Part shown: one piece after another, positions 53,908 to 64,000 of the stretch | Layout of the letters: every line of letters begins with the position of its first letter | How positions within the stretch are numbered: position 1 is the stretch's first letter | From: Archivesica marissinica | Taxonomy: Eukaryota; Mollusca; Bivalvia; Venerida; Vesicomyidae | Direction of reading: 5' to 3' | NCBI GenBank assembly: GCA_014843695.1 | Contig: CM026404.1 | Location: 86,830,712-86,894,711 of the forward strand | Length of the DNA: 64,000 nucleotides | Program-made: the position numbers and the translations under genes | Notes under the pieces: model-generated | Told to the model about the DNA's origin: nothing | Database searches by the model: none | What the model saw: the letters and a program-made list of their open reading frames with translations, nothing else

Positions 53908-56900
53908 ACTCGCTCGTACTGCTACAAGAACAAACCAACAACCAGACATGAATGTGGGTAGAGACCCTTGTTTACCACCAATATAGTACTTGTACTGCTA
54001 CAAGAACAAACCAACAACCAGACATGAATGTGGGTAGAGACCCTTGTTTACCACCAATATAGTACTTGTACTGCTACAAGAACAAACCAACAACCAGACA
54101 TGAATGTGGGTAGAGACCCTTGTTTACCACCAATATAGTACTTGTACTGCTACAAGAACAAACCAACAACCAGACATGAATGTGGGTAGAGACCCTTGTT
54201 TACCACCAATATAGTGGTACTTGTACTGCTACAAGAACAAACCAACAACCAGACATGAATGTGGGTAGAGAGCCTTGTTTACCACCAATATAGTGGTACT
54301 CGCACTGCTACAAGAACAAACCAACAACCAGACATGAATGTGGGTAGAGAGCCTTGTTTACCACCAATATAGTGGTACTTGTACTGCTACAAGAACAAAC
54401 CAACAACCAGACATGAATGTGGGTAGAGACCCTTGTTTACCACCAATATAGTGGTACTTGTACTGCTACAAGAACAACCAGACATGAATGTGGGTAGAGA
54501 GCCTTGGTTACCACCAATATAGTGGTACTTGTACTGCTGCAAGAACAAACCAACAACCAGACATGAATGTGGGTAGAGACCCTTGTTTACCACCAATGGT
54601 TCTTGTAGCATTACTGCTACAAGAACAAACCAACAACCAGACATGAATGTGGGTAGAGAGCCTTGTTTACCACCAATATAGTGGTACTTGTACTGCTACA
54701 AGAACAAACCAACAACCAGACATGAATGTGGGTAGAGACCCTTGTTTACCACCAATATAGTGGATACTCGTACTGCTGCAAGAACAACCAGACATGAATG
54801 TGGGTAGATACCCTTGTTTACCACCAATATAGTGGTACTTGTACTGCTACAAGAACAAACCAGACATGAATGTGGGTAGAGACCCTTGTTTACCACCAAT
54901 ATAGTACTTGTACTGCTACAAGAACAACCAGACATGAATGTGGGTAGAGACCCTTGTTTACCACCAATATAGTGGTACTTGTACTGCTACAAGAACAAAC
55001 CAACAACCAGACATGAATGTGGGTAGAGACCCTTGTTTACCACCAATATAGTGGTACTCGTACTGCTACAAGAACAACCAGACATGAATGTGGGTAGAGA
55101 CCCTTGTTTACCACCAATATAGTGGTACTTGTACTGCTACAAGAACAAACCAACAACCAGACATGAATGTGGGTAGAGACCCTTGTTTACCACCAATATA
55201 GTGGTACTTGTACTGCTACAAGAACAAACCAACAACCAGACATGAATGTGGGTAGAGACCCTTGTTTACCACCAATATAGTGGTACTTGCACTGCTACAA
55301 GAACAAACCAGACATGAATGTGGGTAGAGACCCTTGTTTACCACCAATATAGTGGTACTTGCACTGCTACAAGAACAAACCAACAACCAGACATGAATGT
55401 GGGTAGAGACCCTTGTTTACCACCAATATAGTGGTACTTGTACTGCTACAAGAACAAACCAACAACCAGACATGAATGTGGGTAGAGACCCTTGTTTACC
55501 ACCAATATAGTACTTGTACTGCTACAAGAACAAACCAACAACCAGACATGAATGTGGGTAGAGACCCTTGTTTACCACCAATATAGTGGTACTTGTACTG
55601 CTACAAGAACAAACCAACAACCAGACATGAATGTGGGTAGAGACCCTTGTTTACCACCAATATAGTGGTACTTGTACTGCTACAAGAACAAACCAACAAC
55701 CAGACATGAATGTGGGTAGAGACCCTTGTTTACCACCAATATAGTGGTACTTGTACTGCTACAAGAACAAACCAACAACCAGACATGAATGTGGGTAGAG
55801 ACCCTTGTTTACCACCAATATAGTGGTACTTGTACTGCTACAAGAACAAACCAACAACCAGACATGAATGTGGGTAGAGACCCTTGTTTACCACCAATAT
55901 AGTGGTACTTGTACTGCTACAAGAACAAACCAGACATGAATGTGGGTAGAGACCCTTGTTTACCACCAATATAGTGGTACTTGTACTGCTACAAGAACAA
56001 ACCAACAACCAGACATGAATGTGGGTAGAGACCCTTGTTTACCACCAATATAGTGGTACTTGTACTGCTACAAGAACAAACCAACAACCAGACATGAATG
56101 TGGGTAGAGACCCTTGTTTACCACCAATATAGTGGTACTTGTACTGCTACAAGAACAAACCAACAACCAGACATGAATGTGGGTAGAGACCCTTGTTTAC
56201 CACCAATATAGTGGTACTTGTACTGCTACAAGAACAAACCAACAACCAGACATGAATGTGGGTAGAGACCCTTGTTTACCACCAATATAGTACTTGTACT
56301 GCTACAAGAACAAACCAACAACCAGACATGAATGTGGGTAGAGACCCTTGTTTACCACCAATATAGTGGTACTTGTACTGCTACAAGAACAAACCAACAA
56401 CCAGACATGAATGTGGGTAGAGACCCTTGTTTACCACCAATATAGTGGTACTTGTACTGCTACAAGAACAAACCAACAACCAGACATGAATGTGGGTAGA
56501 GAGCCTTGTTTACCACCAATATAGTGGTACTTGTACTGCTACAAGAACAAACCAACAACCAGACATGAATGTGGGTAGAGACCCTTGTTTACCACCAATA
56601 TAGTGGTACTCGTACTGCTACAAGAACAAACCAACAACCAGACATGAATGTGGGTAGAGACCCTTGTTTACCACCAATATAGTGGTACTTGTACTGCTAC
56701 AAGAACAAACCAACAACCAGACATGAATGTGGGTAGAGACCCTTGTTTACCACCAATATAGTGGTACTCGTACTGCTACAAGAACAAACCAACAACCAGA
56801 CATGAATGTGGGTAGAGAGCCTTGGTTACCACCAATATAGTGGTACTTGTACTGCTACAAGAACAAACCAACAACCAGACATGAATGTGGGTAGAGAGCC

Positions 56901-59900
56901 TTGTTTACCACCAATATAGTGGTACTTGCACTGCTACAAGAACAAACCAACAACCAGACATGAATGTGGGTAGAGACCCTTGTTTACCACCAATATAGTG
57001 GTACTTGTACTGCTACAAGAACAAACCAACAACCAGACATGAATGTGGGTAGAGACCCTTGTTTACCACCAATATAGTGGTACTTGTACTGCTGCAAGAA
57101 CAAACCAACAACCAGACATGAATGTGGGTAGAGACCCTTGTTTACCACCAATATAGTACTTGTACTGCTACAAGAACAAACCAACAACCAGACATGAATG
57201 TGGGTAGAGACCTTGTTTACCACCAATATAGTGGTACTTGCACTGCTACAAGAACAAACCAACAACCAGACATGAATGTGGGTAGAGACCCTTGTTTACC
57301 ACCAATATAGTACTTGTACTGCTACAAGAACAAACCAGACATGAATGTGGGTAGAGACCCTTGTTTACCACCAATATAGTACTTGTACTGCTACAAGAAC
57401 AAACCAACAACCAGACATGAATGTGGGTAGAGACCCTTGTTTACCACCAATATAGTGGTACTTGTACTGCTACAAGAACAAACCAACAACCAGACATGAA
57501 TGTGGGTAGAGACCCTTGTTTACCACCAATATAGTGGTACTTGTACTGCTACAAGAACAAACCAACAACCAGACATGAATGTGGGTAGAGACCCTTGTTT
57601 ACCACCAATATAGTGGTACTTGTACTGCTACAAGAACAAACCAACAACCAGACATGAATGTGGGTAGAGACCCTTGTTTACCACCAATATAGTGGTACTT
57701 GTACTGCTACAAGAACAAACCAACAACCAGACATGAATGTGGGTAGAGACCCTTGTTTACCACCAATATAGTGGTACTTGTACTGCTACAAACAAACAAC
57801 ACCAGACATGAATGTGGGTAGAGACCCTTGTTTACCACCAATATAGTGGTACTTGTACTGCTACAAGAACAAACCAACAACCAGACATGAATGTGGGTAG
57901 AGACCCTTGTTTACCACCAATATAGTGGTACTTGTACTGCTACAAGAACAAACCAACAACCAGACATGAATGTGGGTAGAGACCCTTGTTTACCACCAAT
58001 ATAGTGGTACTTGTACTGCTACAAGAACAAACCAACAACCAGACATGAATGTGGGTAGAGACCCTTGTTTACCACCAATATAGTGGTACTTGTACTGCTA
58101 CAAGAACAAACCAACAACCAGACATGAATGTGGGTAGAGACCCTTGTTTACCACCAATATAGTGGTACTTGTACTGCTACAAGAACAAACCAACAACCAG
58201 ACATGAATGTGGGTAGAGACCCTTGTTTACCACCAATATAGTGGTACTTGTACTGCTACAAGAACAAACCAACAACCAGACATGAATGTGGGTAGAGACC
58301 CTTGTTTACCACCAATATAGTGGTACTTGTACTGCTACAAGAACAAACCAACAACCAGACATGAATGTGGGTAGAGACCCTTGTTTACCACCAATATAGT
58401 GGTACTCGTACTGCTACAAGAACAACCAGACATGAATGTGGGTAGAGAGCCTTGGTTACCACCAATATAGTGGTACTTGTACTGCTACAAGAACAAACCA
58501 ACAACCAGACATGAATGTGGGTAGAGACCTTGTTTACAAATATAGTGGTACTGTACTGCTACAAGAACAAACCAACAACCAGACATGAATGTGGGTAGAG
58601 ACCCTTGTTTACCACCAATATAGTGGTACTCGTACTGCTACAAGAACAAACCAACAACCAGACATGAATGTGGGTAGAGACCCTTGTTTACCACCAATAT
58701 AGTGGTACTTGTACTGCTACAAGAACAAACCNNNNNNNNNNNNNNNNNNNNNNNNNNNNNNNNNNNNNNNNNNNNNNNNNNNNNNNNNNNNNNNNNNNNN
58801 NNNNNNNNNNNNNNNNNNNNNNNNNNNNNNNNNNNNNNNNNNNNNNNNNNNNNNNNNNNNNNNNNNNNNNNNNNNNNNNNNNNNNNNNNNNNNNNNNNNN
58901 NNNNNNNNNNNNNNNNNNNNNNNNNNNNNNNNNNNNNNNNNNNNNNNNNNNNNNNNNNNNNNNNNNNNNNNNNNNNNNNNNNNNNNNNNNNNNNNNNNNN
59001 NNNNNNNNNNNNNNNNNNNNNNNNNNNNNNNNNNNNNNNNNNNNNNNNNNNNNNNNNNNNNNNNNNNNNNNNNNNNNNNNNNNNNNNNNNNNNNNNNNNN
59101 NNNNNNNNNNNNNNNNNNNNNNNNNNNNNNNNNNNNNNNNNNNNNNNNNNNNNNNNNNNNNNNNNNNNNNNNNNNNNNNNNNNNNNNNNNNNNNNNNNNN
59201 NNNNNNNNNNNNNNNNNNNNNNNNNNNNNNNNNNNNNNNNNNNNNNNNNNNNNNNNNNNNNNNNNNNNNNNNNNNNNNNNNNNNNNNNNNNNNNNNNNNN
59301 NNNNNNNNNNNNNNNNNNNNNNNNNNNNNNNNNNNNNNNNNNNNNNNNNNNNNNNNNNNNNNNNNNNNNNNNNNNNNNNNNNNNNNNNNNNNNNNNNNNN
59401 NNNNNNNNNNNNNNNNNNNNNNNNNNNNNNNNNNNNNNNNNNNNNNNNNNNNNNNNNNNNNNNNNNNNNNNNNNNNNNNNNNNNNNNNNNNNNNNNNNNN
59501 NNNNNNNNNNNNNNNNNNNNNNNNNNNNNNNNNNNNNNNNNNNNNNNNNNNNNNNNNNNNNNNNNNNNNNNNNNNNNNNNNNNNNNNNNNNNNNNNNNNN
59601 NNNNNNNNNNNNNNNNNNNNNNNNNNNNNNNNNNNNNNNNNNNNNNNNNNNNNNNNNNNNNNNNNNNNNNNNNNNNNNNNNNNNNNNNNNNNNNNNNNNN
59701 NNNNNNNNNNNNNNNNNNNNNNNNNNNNNNNAGACATGAATGTGGGTAGAGACCCTTGTTTACCACCAATTAGTGGTACTTGCACTGCTACAAGAACAAA
59801 CCAACAACCAGACATGAATGTGGGTAGAGACCCTTGTTTACCACCAATATAGTGGTACTTGTACTGCTACAAGAACAAACCAACAACCAGACATGAATGT

Positions 59901-62900
59901 GGGTAGAGACCCTTGTTTACCACCAATATAGTGGTACTTGCACTGCTACATGAACAAACCAACAACCAAACATGAATGTGGGTAGAGACCCTTGTTTACC
60001 ACCAATATAGTGGATACTCGTACTGCTACAAGAACAAACCAGACATGAATGTGGGTAGAGACCCTTGTTTACCACCACTATAGTGGTACTTGTATTGCTA
60101 CAAGAACAAACCAACAACCAGACATGAATGTGGGTAGAGACCCTTGTTTACCACCAATATAGTGGTACTTGTACTGCTACAAGAACAAACCAACAACCAG
60201 ACATGAATGTGGGTAGAGACCCTTGTTTACCACCAATATAGTGGTACTTGTACTGCTACAAGAACAAACCAACAACCAGACATGAATGTGGGTAGAGACC
60301 CTTGTTTACCACCAATATAGTGGTACTTGCACTGCTACAAGAACAAACCAACAACCAGACATGAATGTGGGTAGAGACCCTTGTTTACCACCAATATAGT
60401 GGATACTCGTACTGCTACAAGAACAAACCAGACATGAATGTGGGTAGAGACCCTTGTTTACCACCAATATAGTGGTACTTGTACTGCTACAAGAACAAAC
60501 CAACAACCAGACATGAATGTGGGTAGAGACCCTTGTTTACCACCAATATAGTGGTACTTGTACTGCTACAAGAACAAACCAGACATGAATGTGGGTAGAG
60601 ACCCTTGTTTACCACCAATATAGTGTACTCGTACTGCTACAAGAACAACCAGACATGAATGTGGGTAGAGACCCTTGTTTACCACCAAATAGTGGTACTT
60701 GTACTGCTACAAGAACAAACCAGACATGAATGTGGGTAGAGACCCTTGTTTACCACCAATATAGTGGTACTCGTACTGCTACAAGAACAAACCAGACATG
60801 AATGTGGGTAGAGACCCTTGTTTACCACCAATATAGTGGTACTTGTACTGCTACAAGAACAAACCAGACATGAATGTGGGTAGAGACCCTTGTTTACCAC
60901 CAATATAGTGGTACTCGTACTGCTACAAGAACAAACCAGACATGAATGTGGGTAGAGACCCTTGTTTACCACCAATATAGTGGTACTTGTACTGCTACAA
61001 GAACAAACCAACAACCAGACATGAATGTGGGTAGAGACCCTTGTTTACCACCAATATAGTGGTACTTGCACTGCTACAAGAACAAACCAACAACCAGACA
61101 TGAATGTGGGTAGAGACCCTTGTTTACCACCAATATAGTGGTACTTGTACTGCTACAAGAACAAACCAGACATGAATGTGGGTAGAGACCCTTGTTTACC
61201 ACCAATATAGTGGTACTTGTACTGCTACAAGAACAAACCAACAACCAGACATGAATGTGGGTAGAGACCCTTGTTTACCACCAATATAGTGGTACTTGTA
61301 CTGCTACAAGAACAAACCAACAACCAGACATGAATGTGGGTAGAGACCCTTGTTTACCACCAATATAGTGGTACTTGTACTGCTACAAGAACAAACCAGA
61401 CATGAATGTGGGTAGAGACCCTTGTTTACCACCAATATAGTGGTACTTGTACTGCTACAAGAACAAACCAGACATGAATGTGGGTAGAGACCCTTGTTTA
61501 CCACCAAATAGTGGTACTTGTACTGCTACAAGAACAAACCAGACATGAATGTGGGTAGAGACCCTTGTTTACCACCAATATAGTGGTACTCGTACTGCTA
61601 CAAGAACAAACCAGACATGAATGTGGGTAGAGACCCTTGTTTACCACCAAATAGTGGTACTTGTACTGCTACAAGAACAAACCAGACATGAATGTGGGTA
61701 GAGACCCTTGTTTACCACCAATATAGTGGTACTCGTACTGCTACAAGAACAAACCAGACATGAATGTGGGTAGAGACCCTTGTTTACCACCAATATAGTG
61801 GTACTTGTACTGCTACAAGAACAAACCAGACATGAATGTGGGTAGAGACCCTTGTTTACCACCAAATAGTGGTACTTGTACTGCTACAAGAACAAACCAG
61901 ACATGAATGTGGGTAGAGACCCTTGTTTACCACCAATATAGTGGTACTCGTACTGCTACAAGAACAAACCAGACATGAATGTGGGTAGAGACCCTTGTTT
62001 ACCACCAATATAGTGGTACTTGTACTGCTACAAGAACAAACCAACAACCAGACATGAATGTGGGTAGAGACCCTTGTTTACCACCAATATAGTGGTACTT
62101 GTACTGCTACAAGAACAAACCAACAACCAGACATGAATGTGGGTAGAGACCCTTGTTTACCACCAATATAGTGGTACTTGTACTGCTACAAGAACAAACC
62201 AGACATGAATGTGGGTAGAGACCCTTGTTTACCACCAATATAGTGGTACTTGTACTGCTACAAGAACAAACCAACAACCAGACATGAATGTGGGTAGAGA
62301 CCCTTGTTTACCACCAATATAGTACTTGTACTGCTACAAGAACAAACCAACAACCAGACATGAATGTGGGTAGAGACCCTTGTTTACCACCAATATAGTG
62401 GTACTTGCACTGCTACAAGAACAAACCAACAACCAGACATGAATGTGGGTAGAGACCCTTGTTTACCACCAATATAGTACTTGTACTGCTACAAGAACAA
62501 ACCAGACATGAATGTGGGTAGAGACCCTTGTTTACCACCAATATAGTGGTACTTGTACTGCTACAAGAACAAACCAACAACCAGACATGAATGTGGGTAG
62601 AGACCCTTGTTTACCACCAATATAGTGGTACTTGTACTGCTACAAGAACAAACCAACAACCAGACATGAATGTGGGTAGAGACCCTTGTTTACCACCAAT
62701 ATAGTGGTACTTGTACTGCTACAAGAACAAACCAGACATGAATGTGGGTAGAGACCCTTGTTTACCACCAATATAGTGGTACTTGTACTGCTACAAGAAC
62801 AAACCAACAACCAGACATGAATGTGGGTAGAGACCCTTGTTTACCACCAATATAGTGGTACTTGTACTGCTACAAGAACAAACCAGACATGAATGTGGGT

Positions 62901-64000
62901 AGAGACCCTTGTTTACCACCAATATAGTGGTACTTGTACTGCTACAAGAACAAACCAACAACCAGACATGAATGTGGGTAGAGACCCTTGTTTACCACCA
63001 ATATAGTGGTACTTGTACTGCTACAAGAACAAACCAACAACCAGACATGAATGTGGGTAGAGACCCTTGTTTACCACCAATATAGTACTTGTACTGCTAC
63101 AAGAACAAACCAACAACCAGACATGAATGTGGGTAGAGACCCTTGTTTACCACCAATATAGTGGTACTTGTACTGCTACAAGAACAAACCAACAACCAGA
63201 CATGAATGTGGGTAGAGACCCTTGTTTACCACCAATATAGTGGTACTTGTACTGCTACAAGAACAAACCAACAACCAGACATGAATGTGGGTAGAGACCC
63301 TTGTTTACCACCAATATAGTGGTACTTGTACTGCTACAAGAACAAACCAACAACCAGACATGAATGTGGGTAGAGACCCTTGTTTACCACCAATATAGTG
63401 GTACTTGTACTGCTACAAGAACAAACCAACAACCAGACATGAATGTGGGTAGAGACCCTTGTTTACCACCAATATAGTGGTACTCGTACTGCTACAAGAA
63501 CAAACCAGACATGAATGTGGGTAGAGACCCTTGTTTACCACCAATATAGTGGTACTTGTACTGCTACAAGAACAAACCAACAACCAGACATGAATGTGGG
63601 TAGAGACCCTTGTTTACCACCAATATAGTGGTACTTGTACTGCTACAAGAACAAACCAACAACCAGACATGAATGTGGGTAGAGACCCTTGTTTACCACC
63701 AATATAGTGGTACTTGTACTGCTACAAGAACAAACCAACAACCAGACATGAATGTGGGTAGAGACCCTTGTTTACCACCAATATAGTGGTACTTGTACTG
63801 CTACAAGAACAAACCAGACATGAATGTGGGTAGAGACCCTTGTTTACCACCAATATAGTGGTACTTGTATTGCTACAAGAACAAACCAACAACCAGACAT
63901 GAATGTGGGTAGAGACCCTTGTTTACCACCAATATAGTGGTACTTGTACTGCTACAAGAACAAACCAACAACCAGACATGAATGTGGGTAGAGACCCTTG
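53908..64000. repeat. 79/72-bp satellite, at least 10 kb, running off the window
   Basis: The full 79-base unit includes gtggtacttgtactgctaca, agaacaaaccaacaaccaga, catgaatgtgggtagagacc and cttgtttaccaccaatata. Length variants are 72 (loss of aaccaac), 76 and 69 (loss of gtg), and 71. I estimate about 120 sequenced copies from the length. The 1000-N gap at 58732-59731 lies inside. Confidence 0.98.
58732..59731. other. Assembly gap (1000 N) inside the satellite
   Basis: Exactly 1000 N with the same satellite on both sides; the true size is unknown. Confidence 0.98.

Noticed and set aside
53908..64000. The large satellite as a CRISPR array
   Set aside because: No short repeat with unique spacers: the whole 79/72-bp unit is repeated. 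The genome is animal-like, and there are no cas genes.

Overview
The window reads as eukaryotic, metazoan nuclear DNA, most likely from a mollusc and plausibly a bivalve. The evidence is two multi-exon genes with GT-AG introns and recognisable animal orthologues, many tRNA-headed SINEs, short TTAA- and TA-flanked MITEs, non-LTR retrotransposon 3' ends, and very heavy tandem-repeat content. Assigning a mollusc is inference from repeat style; the sequence does not name the species. No operons, CRISPR arrays or prokaryotic features are present. Three runs of exactly 1000 N (5001-6000, 27012-28011, 58732-59731) are fixed-size assembly gaps, all in or beside tandem arrays.

Two real genes are supported, both on the + strand. 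(1) An ALKBH1-type Fe(II)/2-oxoglutarate dioxygenase, six coding exons at 19286-30341 that join into 462 codons. It keeps the HxD...H iron triad and the C-terminal RxxxxxR motif. (2) An SLC3 (4F2hc/rBAT-like) amino-acid-transporter heavy chain, nine coding exons at 38061-49764 that join into 633 codons. It has one membrane segment, a cysteine just outside it, and a degenerate (non-enzymatic) alpha-amylase-like ectodomain. The two genes have no obvious functional link.

Layout. 1-6.7 kb: five minisatellite arrays, a CR1/L2-like LINE 3' end, a TTAA MITE and a gap. 6.7-19.2 kb: intergenic DNA with SINEs, a hAT-type element carrying a BED-finger remnant and an internal 28-bp array, a psq-type HTH remnant and more arrays. 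19.3-30.3 kb: ALKBH1, with four arrays, a composite MITE and a SINE in its introns. 30.3-38 kb: intergenic DNA with SINEs, a fold-back hairpin, a Tc1-type MITE and a diverged duplication. 38-49.8 kb: SLC3, whose first intron holds a LINE fragment inside a hAT-like fold-back element inside a TTAA MITE. 49.8-53.9 kb: SINE/MITE fragments and a 33-bp array. 53.9 kb to the window end: one 79/72-bp satellite of more than 10 kb.

The main points of interest are: two SINE insertions whose target-site duplications copy a 5' splice site, one in each gene; a 93-bp tandem repeat inside the coding part of ALKBH1 exon 6; a partial copy of ALKBH1 exon 5 just upstream of the real exon; several nested transposons whose order can be read from target-site duplications; and an unusual density of about 19 unrelated minisatellites covering roughly 19 kb of the 61 kb sequenced. 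I did not find a convincing new multi-gene system.
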